This document shows, one piece after another, positions 29,908 to 39,182 of a DNA stretch of 39,843 nucleotides. The first letter of the stretch is position 1. Every line of letters begins with the position of its first letter. The position numbers and the translations under genes were made by a program. This DNA is from an uncultured Prevotellaceae bacterium (GTDB lineage Bacteria > Bacteroidota > Bacteroidia > Bacteroidales > Bacteroidaceae). The notes beneath the pieces were generated by a model that worked only from the letters and a program-made list of their open reading frames with translations, did not search any database and was not told the DNA's origin. The stretch is taken from the NCBI GenBank assembly GCA_947168395.1, contig CAMVLT010000033.1:1-39843 (forward strand). Direction: 5' to 3'.

Positions 29908-31959
29908 TTACTTTTTGAGTTCAGGATAGCTGATGCGGGTGTGGTAGATGGTCTTGAGTTTCTCGATGAGCACGGTCTTGGCGTACTGCACGTCACGGAA
30001 GGTGATGGGGCACTCGCGGAAGTAGCCTTCGTCCATCTGGGTGTCGATGATGCGGTTGACGAGTCCCCGGATGCTCTGCTCGGTGTAGTCGGGCAGCGAC
30101 CGCGAGGCGGCCTCGACGGCATCGGCCATCATGAGGATGGCCTGCTCCTTGGTCGACGGATTGGGACCGGGGTAGGTGAACAGCAAGTCGTCGACGGGTT
30201 CGTCGGGGAAGTCGTTCTTCTGCTTCACGTAGAAGTACTTGGTCTTACCCAAACCGTGGTGGGTGGCAATGAAGTCGCGGATTACCTGCGGCAGATTATA
30301 CTTGTCGGCCAGCTTCAGGCCCTCGGTGACGTGGCTGATGAGCATCTGGGCACTCTCGACGTAGGTTTTGCCGTCGTGGGGGTTCATGCCGGCCTGGTTC
30401 TCGGTGAAGTAGATGGGGTTGGTGGTCTTGCCGATATCGTGATAGAGGGCCCCGGTGCGCACCAACTGGCTCTTGGCCCCAATCTTGTTGGCTATCTCGG
30501 CGGCCAGGTTGCCCACCTGTATGGAGTGCTGGAAGGTGCCGGGAGCCACCTCGCTCATGCGGCGCAGCAGTTCCTTGTTCATGTCGCTTAGCTCGATGAG
30601 CGTGATGTTCGACGTGAAGTTGAAGGCTTTCTCCATGATGTAGAGCAGAGGGTAGGAGCAGAACAGCAGCAGGCCGTTGATGAACAGGTAGTTGAACTCG
30701 CTGTAGTCAATCTGCGTGATGTCGTTGTCGCGAATCCAGTTGAGCGAGAGGTTAATGAGGATGGTGGAGCCCGAGATAAGGACTGCCGTCCAGAAGAGCT
30801 GGGAACGGCTGGAGAGTTCGCGCAGCGAGAAGATGGCGACAAGTCCCGCCACCTCCTCGACGGCAATGAACTCGAGCGGATGCTGCAGGATGGCGGCACA
30901 GATGAGCACCATCATGGTGTGGGCCATGAACGCCGTCCGCGAGTCCATGAACACCCTGATGAAGATAGGCACCATGCCGAAGGGGATGATGTAGATGTGG
31001 AGCACGTTGTGGCTGACCAGAATGGAGGCCGCTACGGTGAACAGCGCAATGAGGGCGTAGAGCATGGACATGGAGCGGGGCTTCTCGAAGTAGTCGCGGC
31101 GGTAATTCCAGAGGAAGATGGTGAAGCCGAGAATGAGGATGCTGACGTACAGTATCTCGCCAAGGATGACGAGACTGAGCTGCACGTCGTCCTTCTGGCG
31201 GCGCTCGTTCTCGCGGTAGAAGGATTGCAGGATGGTGTAGGCCCGCTCGTCGACGATGTCGCCACGGTCGATGATTTTCTCACCCCGCTGCACCACGCCG
31301 CTGGCCAGCGGGATGTTGCCGAGCATGTCGTCCTGACTGGCCTCGCTGCGCTCCTTGTCATAAACGAGGTTGGTCAGGATGTAGTCGTTGAGGCTGCACT
31401 TGGTCAGCTGCTCCTTGAACTCCGACAGCACGGGGTTGGCAAACAGCTGCTCGTATGCGCCGACGGTGGAGTAGAGTTCCTTGACGGGTTCGCTGCTGGC
31501 GCTCTTACCGTCGACGATGCGGATGGTCTTCGAGGTGTCGGCATGCAGGCTGTTATACTCCGACGTGTTCATGATGCCCTTGCCATAGAGCTGGTGCAGC
31601 TGGTTGATGATGACGGCAATGCACTCGGAAGGAACGCCGGGGATGCCGTTGGCATAGTCTTTGGTGAACTGCTTAATCTGGCGGCCTTCGACGGTGGGGT
31701 CGAGGTTGTAGTAAGGCTCGAACTCCCTGAGCAGGCTGTCGCGCTGCCGCTGCACCACCTGTTCGCTCTTGTAGATAGGGAAATTGAACGGTGCCGTGAA
31801 GTCGGCATAACGCCAGGGCTTGCCGACTTCTATCTTGTAATTGTTCTCGTTGTCGCGGGGCATGGTCCATACAATCAACGCAATGGTGCCTACCACAATC
31901 AGGATTCTGGTAAGCAGATTGCGCCAGTAGGCACTGCCTATAAGTTGGTTATTTTTCAT
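29908..31959 (-). CDS. 7TM-HD phosphodiesterase, PgpH-like (cyclic di-AMP hydrolase family)
   Basis: PgpH-type proteins hydrolyse cyclic di-AMP. The start at ATG 31957-31959 ([20 protein letters not shown]) gives 683 aa; a longer frame would read across the promoter. A first membrane helix (about 13-32) precedes an extracytoplasmic 7TMR-HDED domain (about 45-265), then seven membrane helices (about 268-455) and a cytoplasmic HD domain. HD motifs are [33 protein letters not shown] (about 503-515), and [13 protein letters not shown]; the metal-binding His and Asp residues are present. It is transcribed divergently from gltX through a shared promoter cassette. Confidence 0.92.
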   Translation of the reverse strand: MKNNQLIGSAYWRNLLTRILIVVGTIALIVWTMPRDNENNYKIEVGKPWRYADFTAPFNFPIYKSEQVVQRQRDSLLREFEPYYNLDPTVEGRQIKQFTKDYANGIPGVPSECIAVIINQLHQLYGKGIMNTSEYNSLHADTSKTIRIVDGKSASSEPVKELYSTVGAYEQLFANPVLSEFKEQLTKCSLNDYILTNLVYDKERSEASQDDMLGNIPLASGVVQRGEKIIDRGDIVDERAYTILQSFYRENERRQKDDVQLSLVILGEILYVSILILGFTIFLWNYRRDYFEKPRSMSMLYALIALFTVAASILVSHNVLHIYIIPFGMVPIFIRVFMDSRTAFMAHTMMVLICAAILQHPLEFIAVEEVAGLVAIFSLRELSSRSQLFWTAVLISGSTILINLSLNWIRDNDITQIDYSEFNYLFINGLLLFCSYPLLYIMEKAFNFTSNITLIELSDMNKELLRRMSEVAPGTFQHSIQVGNLAAEIANKIGAKSQLVRTGALYHDIGKTTNPIYFTENQAGMNPHDGKTYVESAQMLISHVTEGLKLADKYNLPQVIRDFIATHHGLGKTKYFYVKQKNDFPDEPVDDLLFTYPGPNPSTKEQAILMMADAVEAASRSLPDYTEQSIRGLVNRIIDTQMDEGYFRECPITFRDVQYAKTVLIEKLKTIYHTRISYPELKK

Positions 31960-31978
31960 TTTTTCGTCTTTTCGTCGG

Positions 31979-32038
31979 CAAAAATACAAAAAATTTGTCA
32001 ATTATCAATTGTCAATTATCAATTATTTCGTATCTTTG
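31979..32038. promoter_or_regulatory. Divergent promoter cassette between the PgpH-like gene and gltX
   Basis: A minus-strand -7 box TATTTTTG (31979-31986) and a plus-strand -7 box TATCTTTG (32031-32038) enclose a heptamer array TCAATTA/TCAATTG (31998-32025). A TTG within the array lies 19 bases before the plus -7 box, the expected place of a -33 element. A nearly identical cassette with the same 52-bp spacing lies at 36291-36350. Confidence 0.75.
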
Positions 32039-32057
32039 CACACAAAAACTAAGAAAT

Positions 32058-33611
32058 ATGTCAGAAAGAAGAGTAAGAGTACGTTTTGCGCCGAGTCCGA
32101 CGGGCGCGTTGCATATCGGTGGTGTGCGCACTGCCTTGTATAATTATCTGTTTGCCCGCCAGCATGGCGGCGACCTCGTGTTCCGTATTGAGGACACCGA
32201 CAGCACGCGGTTTGTACCCGGTGCCGAGGAGTACATCATCGAGTCGTTCAAGTGGTTAGGCATCCAGTTCGACGAAGGAGTCTCGTTCGGCGGCGACAAG
32301 GGTCCCTACCGCCAGAGTGAGCGCCGCGACATCTATAAGAAATATGTGCAGCAGTTGCTCGATGACGGCAAGGCCTATATTGCCTTCGACACGCCCGAGG
32401 AACTGGAGCAGAAGCGCGGCGAGATACAGAACTTCCAGTACGACTCGCATACCCGCAGCCAGATGCGCAACTCGCTGACGCTGCCGAAGGAGGAGGTTGA
32501 CCAGCTGATAGCTAACGGCCAGCAGTATGTGGTGCGCTTCAAGGTAGAGGCCGGCCATGAGGTGCTGGTCAACGACCTGATTCGTGGCGAGGTACACGTG
32601 AAGACCGACATCATCGACGACAAGGTGCTGTTCAAGAGTGCCGACCAGCTGCCCACCTACCACCTGGCCAACATCGTCGACGACCACCTGATGGAGATTA
32701 CCCACGTCATCCGAGGCGAGGAGTGGCTGCCGAGTGCTCCGCTCCATGTGCTGCTCTACGAAGCCTTCGGATGGGCCGACACCATGCCGCAGTTTGCACA
32801 TCTGCCCCTGCTGCTGAAGCCTGACGGCAAAGGCAAACTGTCGAAGCGCGACGGCGACCGCTTAGGGTTCCCGGTATTCCCCTTAGAGTGGCATGACCCG
32901 AAGACGGGCGACGTGAGCCGCGGCTACCGCGAGGACGGTTACTTCCCCGAGGCCGTCATCAACTTCCTGGCGCTGCTTGGCTGGAACCCCGGCACGGAGC
33001 AGGAGATTTTCTCGCTTGACGAACTGGTGCCGCTGTTCGACATCACGAAGTGCTCGAAGGCAGGCGCAAAGTTTGCCTACGACAAGGGCATCTGGTTCAA
33101 CCACGAGTATATACTGATGAAGAGTGCCGAGGAGATAGCCAGCCTATTCCTGCCCATCGTCCAGGAGCATTGCCCCGAAGAGACGATGGAGCGCGTGACG
33201 AAGGTCTGCGAGATGATGAAGGACCGTGTGTCGTTTGTCAAGGAGCTGTGGCCGCTGTGCTCGTTCTTCTTCGTGGCTCCTACAGAGTACGACGAGAAGA
33301 CGGTGAAGAAGCGCTGGAAAGAAGACTCGGCACAGCAGTTGACGGAACTCATCACCGTGCTTGAAGGCATCGACGACTTCGCTTTAGAGAATCAGGAGCA
33401 GATAGTCCATCAATGGATAGAACAGAAGGGATACAAGCTGGGCAACATCATGAACGCGTGGCGCCTGACGCTGGTAGGCGAGGGAAAGGGACCAGGTATG
33501 TTCGACATTTCTGCCTTCCTCGGAAAAGAAGAGACCATCCGTAGAATGAAACGTGCCATTGAAGTGTTAGCCCCCCATTCTGCCCCCGAGGGGGCCTCGG
33601 CTTATGTATAA
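32058..33611 (+). CDS. gltX: Glutamyl-tRNA synthetase
   Basis: It charges tRNA(Glu) with glutamate. The start at ATG 32058 gives 517 aa opening [20 protein letters not shown] with the HIGH-type motif HIGG (about 20-23), [13 protein letters not shown] near 88, and the KLSKR motif in [14 protein letters not shown] (about 258-271). The C-terminal anticodon-binding domain is helical. The last residues ([13 protein letters not shown]) are coded by a CCCCCGAGGGGG hairpin and look added. The stop overlaps the waaA start by 8 bp (33604-33611), which suggests coupled translation. Confidence 0.97.
   Translation: MSERRVRVRFAPSPTGALHIGGVRTALYNYLFARQHGGDLVFRIEDTDSTRFVPGAEEYIIESFKWLGIQFDEGVSFGGDKGPYRQSERRDIYKKYVQQLLDDGKAYIAFDTPEELEQKRGEIQNFQYDSHTRSQMRNSLTLPKEEVDQLIANGQQYVVRFKVEAGHEVLVNDLIRGEVHVKTDIIDDKVLFKSADQLPTYHLANIVDDHLMEITHVIRGEEWLPSAPLHVLLYEAFGWADTMPQFAHLPLLLKPDGKGKLSKRDGDRLGFPVFPLEWHDPKTGDVSRGYREDGYFPEAVINFLALLGWNPGTEQEIFSLDELVPLFDITKCSKAGAKFAYDKGIWFNHEYILMKSAEEIASLFLPIVQEHCPEETMERVTKVCEMMKDRVSFVKELWPLCSFFFVAPTEYDEKTVKKRWKEDSAQQLTELITVLEGIDDFALENQEQIVHQWIEQKGYKLGNIMNAWRLTLVGEGKGPGMFDISAFLGKEETIRRMKRAIEVLAPHSAPEGASAYV
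33576..33601. repeat. Possible hairpin-repeat copy at the gltX 3' end
   Basis: CCCCCCATTCTGCCCCCGAG then GGGGGCCTCGG is GC-rich and self-complementary, read as HSAPEGAS at the gltX C-terminus. It is a weaker match to the short hairpin family than the others. Confidence 0.4.
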
Positions 33612-34830
33612 CCTCGTAATATATCTCTACCTGTTGGGCGTGGCGGTCTACAGCCTGTTCAATGAGAAAGTGCGAAAGATGTGGCGTGGCGAGCGTGCCA
33701 CGTTCCGCGTTCTCAAGGAGAAGGTCGACCCGTCGGCTCAGTATGTATGGTTCCACGCCGCTTCACTGGGTGAGTTTGAGCAGGGACGACCACTCATGGA
33801 ACAGCTGCGACGCGACCACCCGGAGTATAAAATCCTGCTGACGTTCTTCTCGCCCAGCGGCTACGAGGTGCGCAAGGACTACAAGGGAGCCGACATTATC
33901 TGCTACCTGCCGCTCGACACGATTACCAATGCGCGCCGCTTCCTGCGGACTATCCGTCCCGTGATGGCGTTCTTCATCAAGTACGAGTTCTGGTACAACT
34001 ACCTGCACATCCTGAAGCACAGGAACGTGCCCGTCTATAGCGTCAGCAGCATCTTCCGTCCCAACCAGGTGTTCTTCAAGTGGTACGGCCGCCAGTATGG
34101 CCGCGTGCTCCACTGCTTCACCCACTTCTTTGTGCAGAACGAGGTCAGCCGCGAGTTGCTGGCCAAGATTGGCATTACGGATGTCACGATAACAGGCGAC
34201 ACCCGCTTCGACCGTGTGCTACAGATCAAGGAGCAGTCGAAGCAGCTGCCGATTGTCGAGGAGTTTACCAAAGGCCATCAGGTATTTGTGGCTGGTTCCT
34301 CGTGGCCTCCCGACGAGGACATCTTCATCCGCTATTTCAACGAGCACCCGGAGTGGAAACTCATCATAGCCCCCCACGTCATTGCGGAAGACCATCTGCA
34401 GCAGATAGAACGGAAACTGGAAGGCTGGAACGTGCAGCGCTATACTAACTACTCCCCGCTCTTACAGGGAGGGGCCGGGAGAGGGTCTGCCCTCATCATC
34501 GACTGCTTCGGACTGCTTAGCAGCATCTACCATTACGGCGATGTGGCTTACGTGGGTGGCGGCTTCGGCGTGGGAATCCACAATGTAGTGGAGGCGGCGG
34601 TGTGGAGCGTGCCCGTCATCTTCGGCCCCAACAACCAGAAGTTCCAGGAAGCGCAAGACCTGAAGAAGAGCGGAGGCTTTGAGATTAGCTGTTACGAGGA
34701 CTTTGAGCAGCTGATGAACCGCTTCGCCGCCGACCCTCAGTATTTAGAGGAGCAGGGCTGGCTGGCTGGCGAATATGTGAAAACCTTGGCAGGCGCAACG
34801 AACAAGGTACTGACAGCCGTAGGGCTGTAG
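33604..34830 (+). CDS. waaA: 3-deoxy-D-manno-octulosonic acid (Kdo) transferase
   Basis: WaaA (KdtA) adds Kdo to lipid A precursors on the inner face of the inner membrane. The 408-aa protein has an N-terminal membrane anchor ([18 protein letters not shown]), the conserved [14 protein letters not shown] near 51-64, KYEFWYNYL near 124, [11 protein letters not shown] near 199, AGSSWPPDE near 231, and a nucleotide-sugar site with [20 protein letters not shown] near 315. A short hairpin repeat adds an in-frame segment [12 protein letters not shown] at about 285-296, in a loop just before IDCFGLLSS. It runs convergent to the 5'-nucleotidase gene with 8 bp between. Confidence 0.95.
   Translation: MYNLVIYLYLLGVAVYSLFNEKVRKMWRGERATFRVLKEKVDPSAQYVWFHAASLGEFEQGRPLMEQLRRDHPEYKILLTFFSPSGYEVRKDYKGADIICYLPLDTITNARRFLRTIRPVMAFFIKYEFWYNYLHILKHRNVPVYSVSSIFRPNQVFFKWYGRQYGRVLHCFTHFFVQNEVSRELLAKIGITDVTITGDTRFDRVLQIKEQSKQLPIVEEFTKGHQVFVAGSSWPPDEDIFIRYFNEHPEWKLIIAPHVIAEDHLQQIERKLEGWNVQRYTNYSPLLQGGAGRGSALIIDCFGLLSSIYHYGDVAYVGGGFGVGIHNVVEAAVWSVPVIFGPNNQKFQEAQDLKKSGGFEISCYEDFEQLMNRFAADPQYLEEQGWLAGEYVKTLAGATNKVLTAVGL
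34454..34487. repeat. In-frame hairpin repeat in waaA
   Basis: CTCCCCGCTCTTACAGGGAG, followed by GGGCCGGGAGAGGG, has the family layout of hairpin plus G-rich tail. It is translated as [11 protein letters not shown]. Confidence 0.7.
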
Positions 34831-34838
34831 GCTTTCAC

Positions 34839-36254
34839 TTATTTTATAATATGAAGGCACCTTACGCCCTGATAGTCTACCGTTTGTTTCTGCTCTAAAA
34901 AGCGCATGAGCAGGTCGGTAGTCTGTATGTTGAGCGTGTGAGTTGACCCTTCTGGTATCTCGCTGGTGGCAGGCACGTAGCTGTTGGTGGCTACACGGTA
35001 TTTCCGCTTCATATCCATTTTCTTGCCGTCGGGTGTCAGCAGTTTGACGCTTTTTATTTTCTTCTTGTTGGTCTTGTCAAGGGTTATCTCGCACTTCATG
35101 CCGCCAACGAACGGGAAGCTGTTTACCGAATTGTGACAGTAGGAGAGCATCATGTGGAGCAGCTCGTCGCCGGTAAGGTTCAGCACTACGGCATAGTTGT
35201 CGAAGGGGTCCATCTCATAGACATCGCTCACGGTGATGTCGTCTGCCGGATGGGTGTCGATACGCACGCCACCAGGGTTCTCAACAGCGATTTCCGCATG
35301 GGTCTCTTCCATCAGGGCGTCGCACATCATGCAGCCCAGTTCCTCCTTCGACTCAAAGGGGGTATCGGCGATGGCCAGCACACGGCGCAGGGTGGGGTTG
35401 TCGTTGTAGAACCGTATCATCTCCTCTAACAGCCTAATCTTTTTGGGATAACTCTTCACGTCCAAGTATTCTGCCTTCTTGTCGGTCACCTTGCCGTCCT
35501 CTACGGTGAGGGTGATGTAGGTGACGCGGTTCAGCTTGTTCTTGTTCTGCGTAATCAGTATGTTGTTCACCACCTCGTCGCCTTTCAGTTGCGTATGGGT
35601 GTGGCCACCGATAATCAGGTCAAACCAGGGGAAGGTCTTCGCCATCTCAATGTCTTCCTGATATCCTAAGTGCGACAACAGGATAGTGACGTCGCACTCC
35701 TTGCTGAGCCACTCATACTCAGGCAGCACCTCAATGGCCGGCAGGAAGTTGATGCCCTTCAGATTGTCGGGATGGGTGCTGGGTATGCCTTGCGGACTCA
35801 GCTGTATGCAGCCGATGACACCTACCTTCAGCCCTTCGACGTCGAACACCTGGTAGGGCACAAGTCGGATGCCAGTCGAGTCTTCCGGGAATGCATTGGC
35901 ACAGATATACCTGAAATTCGACAGGCCAATCAGGCGTTTCAGGGAATGCGAGTCGAACTCATGGTTGCCTAATGCCGAGCCGTTGAATCCCACTTGGTTC
36001 ATCAGTGCTACCATCGGATAGCTCGGTAGGATGTATTTGTCGTTGATGGGATTGCCAGTCCTGTTGTCTCCCGCAGAGAAAATCAGCAGCGAGGGGTCGA
36101 CAGTTCGCAGACTGTCGGCCAGTGCGCCCAACTGCGGAAACACCTCAATCTGGGCATGCATATCGTTGACCGCCAGAATATGAATCTCCTGCTTCTTACC
36201 GCATATTTGGGTGGCCAGCAACAGCACCAACCATAGAATAGTCGTCTTCTTCAT
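34839..36254 (-). CDS. 5'-nucleotidase / metallophosphatase family protein, exported
   Basis: The 471-aa protein has a signal peptide (MKKTTILWLVLLLATQICG) and the two domains of UshA/CpdB-type enzymes. The metal-binding N-domain has NDMHAQIE (about 30-37), FSAGDNRTGNP near 59, LGNHEFDSH near 96, SHLGYQED near 195 and GGHTHTQLKG near 217. The C-domain carries NPGGVRID near 331 and DPFDNYAVVLNLTGDELLHM. All metal ligands seem present. It probably hydrolyses nucleotides in the periplasm; the exact substrate is not shown. The 36291-36298 -7 box of the divergent cassette drives it. Confidence 0.88.
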   Translation of the reverse strand: MKKTTILWLVLLLATQICGKKQEIHILAVNDMHAQIEVFPQLGALADSLRTVDPSLLIFSAGDNRTGNPINDKYILPSYPMVALMNQVGFNGSALGNHEFDSHSLKRLIGLSNFRYICANAFPEDSTGIRLVPYQVFDVEGLKVGVIGCIQLSPQGIPSTHPDNLKGINFLPAIEVLPEYEWLSKECDVTILLSHLGYQEDIEMAKTFPWFDLIIGGHTHTQLKGDEVVNNILITQNKNKLNRVTYITLTVEDGKVTDKKAEYLDVKSYPKKIRLLEEMIRFYNDNPTLRRVLAIADTPFESKEELGCMMCDALMEETHAEIAVENPGGVRIDTHPADDITVSDVYEMDPFDNYAVVLNLTGDELLHMMLSYCHNSVNSFPFVGGMKCEITLDKTNKKKIKSVKLLTPDGKKMDMKRKYRVATNSYVPATSEIPEGSTHTLNIQTTDLLMRFLEQKQTVDYQGVRCLHIIK

Positions 36255-36290
36255 CGCTCGATTTTGTATAATAACCTAAAATTCTGCCTG

Positions 36291-36350
36291 CAAAAATACA
36301 AAAAAAATGTCAATTATCAATTGTCAATTATCAATTATTTCGTACCTTTG
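36291..36350. promoter_or_regulatory. Divergent promoter cassette, second copy
   Basis: A minus TATTTTTG (36291-36298) and a plus TACCTTTG (36343-36350) enclose a TCAATTA/TCAATTG heptamer array (36310-36337). Apart from a few bases it equals the cassette at 31979-32038, though the genes on both sides are unrelated to those there. Confidence 0.75.
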
Positions 36351-36369
36351 CCCCTCAAAATAATAACTG

Positions 36370-37491
36370 ATGCGCATTATGTGGATGTTCATATTGATGG
36401 TCTTGCCTCTTTTGGCTGTCGTCTATCTCAGTTGGCACCTTTGGATGCTGCTGCCGCTTCCCGCCCCGTGGAGGTCGGTGGTAATTCTTGTCGGCATAGC
36501 CTGTTTCCTCCTGCTGTTTGCTAATTTCAGCCGTAAGCTGGATACGCTTCCGTTGCCTATAGCTCAGGCAGCTTACGACATAGGCACTTCGAGCCTCATC
36601 ATCATGCTCTACCTTGTCATGCTTTTCCTGGTGTTCGACCTCGGACGGCTGTTGCACATAGTGCCGAAGTCGCTGATATGCCACAACTGGCCATCAACCA
36701 TAGCCATAGTGGTGCTGATGTTCGGCCTGTTCCTATACGGCAACCTACATTATAATAATAAGGTACGCGTACCGTTGGCACTAAAGACCAAAAAGACGCT
36801 TCCGAAAGACTATACGATTGTGATGGCCAGCGACCTGCATTTAGGCTACCACAACCCACGTCGCGAACTGGCCCGGTGGGTGGACATGATAAACGCCGAG
36901 AAGCCCGACTTCATACTCATTGCCGGCGACATCATCGACGGCAGCATGCGCCCATTGCTGGAAGAGAAGATGGCCGAGGAATTCCATCGGCTGACGGCTC
37001 CCGTCTACGCCTGCCTCGGCAACCATGAATACTTCAGCGGGTCACCCGAGGCCCGCCAGTTCTACCGCGACGCCGGCATCCAGCTGCTCGTCGACGAAGC
37101 TGCCGTCATCGACTCCGCCATCGTCATCATCGGCCGTGACGACCGCACGAATAGACACCGCAAGCCATTAGACGCACTGATGTCAGGACTCCCCCTCTAC
37201 GGGAGGGGGCTGGGGGGAGGCTTTACCATCCTTCTCGACCACCAGCCCTACCACCTCGACCGTGTTGAGAAAGCAGGTGTAGACTTCCAACTAAGTGGCC
37301 ACACCCATCGGGGACAGGTGTGGCCAATCTCATGGATTACCGATCACGTCTATGAATGTTCATGGGGCAGCTACCGGCGCGGCCACACCCACTATTACAT
37401 CTCCTCCGGCCTCGGCATCTGGGGCGGCAAGTTCCGCATCGGCACTCAGTCGGAGTACGTGGTGGCTACGCTGAAGCGTACTGAGAAATAA
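36370..37491 (+). CDS. Membrane-anchored metallophosphoesterase
   Basis: The 373-aa protein has an N-terminal membrane part with about four helices (5-23, 35-52, 72-92, 105-123) and a calcineurin-like phosphoesterase domain: VMASDLHLGYHN (about 152), ILIAGDIIDGS (about 179), CLGNHEYFSG (about 215), LLDHQPYHL near 293 and SGHTHRGQ (about 312), with all metal ligands present. This layout resembles YkuE/YaeI-type enzymes that may act on lipid-linked phosphates. An in-frame hairpin repeat adds LPLYGRGLGGGF at about 275-286. The stop codon coincides with the first bases of element B. Confidence 0.88.
   Translation: MRIMWMFILMVLPLLAVVYLSWHLWMLLPLPAPWRSVVILVGIACFLLLFANFSRKLDTLPLPIAQAAYDIGTSSLIIMLYLVMLFLVFDLGRLLHIVPKSLICHNWPSTIAIVVLMFGLFLYGNLHYNNKVRVPLALKTKKTLPKDYTIVMASDLHLGYHNPRRELARWVDMINAEKPDFILIAGDIIDGSMRPLLEEKMAEEFHRLTAPVYACLGNHEYFSGSPEARQFYRDAGIQLLVDEAAVIDSAIVIIGRDDRTNRHRKPLDALMSGLPLYGRGLGGGFTILLDHQPYHLDRVEKAGVDFQLSGHTHRGQVWPISWITDHVYECSWGSYRRGHTHYYISSGLGIWGGKFRIGTQSEYVVATLKRTEK
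37189..37222. repeat. In-frame hairpin repeat in the metallophosphoesterase gene
   Basis: CTCCCCCTCTACGGGAGGGG continues with GCTGGGGGGAGGC. It is read as LPLYGRGLGGG, between the conserved DDRTNRHR and LLDHQP regions. Confidence 0.75.
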
Positions 37492-37597
37492 CCTCATAAC
37501 CTCATGTAATTCTCTGAAACTCCTTTGTAGACTGGGGTTTCGGAGCATGAGGTATCTCGGAGAAACCTCATAGACACCTCATACAGAACCTCATGGT
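37490..37597 (+). repeat. Element B left arm (word ACCTCAT)
   Basis: Five CCTCAT copies and one inverted ATGAGG copy are set in the scaffold AATTCTCTGAAACTCCTTTG then TAGACTGGGGTTTCGGAGC. The reverse complement of 38974-39080 matches it nearly throughout. It starts on the stop codon of the upstream gene and ends 6 bp before the vapE stop. Confidence 0.85.
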
Positions 37598-37602
37598 GTA
37601 GC

Positions 37603-38814
37603 TCAGGCAGACTTTTTAGGAACAGCCTTGTAGAAGGCTACGTGGCAGCGGTCGACGTGCTCATAGCCGAGTTCGCGCATGGCGCGGCCCAGGTAGATGC
37701 GGGAGCTGTGGGTGACATCAACGGAGGGGAACTCGTGATGGATAAGGTCGAGCATCTGTGCGCAGCTGATGGACTTCACCTCCTCACCTGTTTTGGGCTT
37801 GCGGAAACAGGCTTCAACGATTTTCGCCATGTCCTTCTGCTGCATGAACTCCTGGTTGAGCTGCTGGATGCGGATGACCTCATCGTTGTTGAACCAGTAG
37901 GGCGCCTGCTGCTCACGGAGCTCGTAGAGCACCTGGGCGTAGAGCTGCTGGTGGTCAATCTCGCCCGTGTTGTCGATGAGCTGGCCTTCGGGTATCGTCA
38001 GGCAGATGTAGCGACGGCTGCCAGTTGCATCGGTCAGCGGATGGGGGTTGTTGGTGGTGGCTACGAAGGAGGCATAGCGCGGACGGTCTTCCTGGGATGC
38101 TCCATAGATGGGGCGCCCATTGACCTTGCTCTTCGAGAGGGTCTGCTTCAGGGCGGCATGCTGAGTAGGACGGATGGCCTCGAGCTCGTCCAGGTTGACC
38201 AGCAGATTGTTGGTGAGGGCCATCTCCTTGTCGAACTTGTTCGAGAGGTTCAGGTGATCCAGGTAGTACTGGCGCAGCTGCTGAGGCAGCAGTCGGCGGA
38301 GGAAGGTGGTCTTGCCGCACCCTTGCGCACCAATCAGGGTTGGTACGCACTCGTTTCCATGCAGCGTGTCCATCTGCAGCCAATGGGCCACGGTGGAGCG
38401 CAGCCAGATGCTGAGAAACGACAGTTGCTCGCTGCTGATGCCTGGGATGCGGCTGAACAGACGGGCAACGTGGTTCTGACCGTCCCAGGCGGGCAGTCCC
38501 TCAAGGTACTCGCGGATTGGGTCATACGCGCGTACATCTTCTGAATTGACATACTCCATGATGTCAGTCTTCGGATTGGCACCATCGCAGATTTCGAGGC
38601 GCTTGGCCTGCAGCACAATGCTGTTCAGCGCCTGCTGGGTCAAGGGTCGGTATTCAGGTTCTACACCCTCGGCCGGCTTGGTTGCAAACTCCACCTTTCC
38701 GTTGAGCATGTTGCGACGGAAGAGGTACTTGTCGTGAAGGAACAGCTCGATGGCGAGCATTCCTTCGAGGGAGGCTTTCATGGCCTCTCCATGAATGGTC
38801 ATTTCGTTTTTCAT
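37603..38814 (-). CDS. VapE-type (virulence-associated E) P-loop helicase-like protein
   Basis: The 403-aa protein has the VapE core: an N-terminal region with YDPIREYLEGLPAWDGQNHV near 97, Walker A IGAQGCGKTTFLRRLLP (about 159-175), Walker B LLVNLDELEAI (about 203-213), KVNGRPIYGASQEDRPRYAS, and the sensor SFVATTNNPHPLTDATGSRR (about 247-266). This arrangement is SF3-like, as in helicases of phages, plasmids and genomic islands. The primase domain often fused in front is absent. A C-terminal part (about 320-400) may bind DNA. It is alone, with its own -7 box at 38905-38912, between inverted arms at 37490-37597 and 38974-39080. Confidence 0.88.
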   Translation of the reverse strand: MKNEMTIHGEAMKASLEGMLAIELFLHDKYLFRRNMLNGKVEFATKPAEGVEPEYRPLTQQALNSIVLQAKRLEICDGANPKTDIMEYVNSEDVRAYDPIREYLEGLPAWDGQNHVARLFSRIPGISSEQLSFLSIWLRSTVAHWLQMDTLHGNECVPTLIGAQGCGKTTFLRRLLPQQLRQYYLDHLNLSNKFDKEMALTNNLLVNLDELEAIRPTQHAALKQTLSKSKVNGRPIYGASQEDRPRYASFVATTNNPHPLTDATGSRRYICLTIPEGQLIDNTGEIDHQQLYAQVLYELREQQAPYWFNNDEVIRIQQLNQEFMQQKDMAKIVEACFRKPKTGEEVKSISCAQMLDLIHHEFPSVDVTHSSRIYLGRAMRELGYEHVDRCHVAFYKAVPKKSA

Positions 38815-38904
38815 GAATGTAAATTTTTAAAAAGGTTGTAACTGTAGGCTCGTGTTTTTCACGGTCTCTTTTCGTTGCAAGTGAGGTTCCCCTCAAATGC
38901 TCTG

Positions 38905-38912
38905 CAAAGTTA
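38905..38912 (-). promoter_or_regulatory. -7 box of vapE
   Basis: Minus-strand TAACTTTG followed by CA matches TAnnTTTG and is identical to host-gene boxes. The leader to the ATG is about 90 bases. Confidence 0.6.
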
Positions 38913-38973
38913 CTAAATTTTCTGGTGATATGCAAATTTTTCTCCTCAAAAATAACGTTTTAACATTTGCCGC

Positions 38974-39182
38974 GTATGAGGTATTGTATGAGGTGTCTAT
39001 GAGGTTTCTCAAAGACACCTCATGCTCCGCCCCCCCAGTCTACAAAGGCGTTTCCGAGGATTACATGAGGTTATGAGGTATATTTCGCCCATAACCCTCT
39101 TCGTGCGAATCGTCAGGGAGTTTAGATAGGGTAAACCCTGGGTTTACCGTAACTAAACTCCCAGTTACAGTAGGGTAAACTC
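38974..39182 (+). repeat. Element B right arm and tail
   Basis: The right arm (38974-39080) has five ATGAGG copies and one inverted CCTCAT in the same scaffold, inverted to the left arm. A tail at 39117-39182 (GTTTAGATAGGGTAAACC, GGGTTTACCGTAACTAAAC, then AGTTACAGTAGGGTAAACTC) matches the tails of elements A and C. From 39183 to 39322 there is no gene, only a GCAAGCGGCAGAGCCGAGCG palindrome-like run near 39290. Confidence 0.85.
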
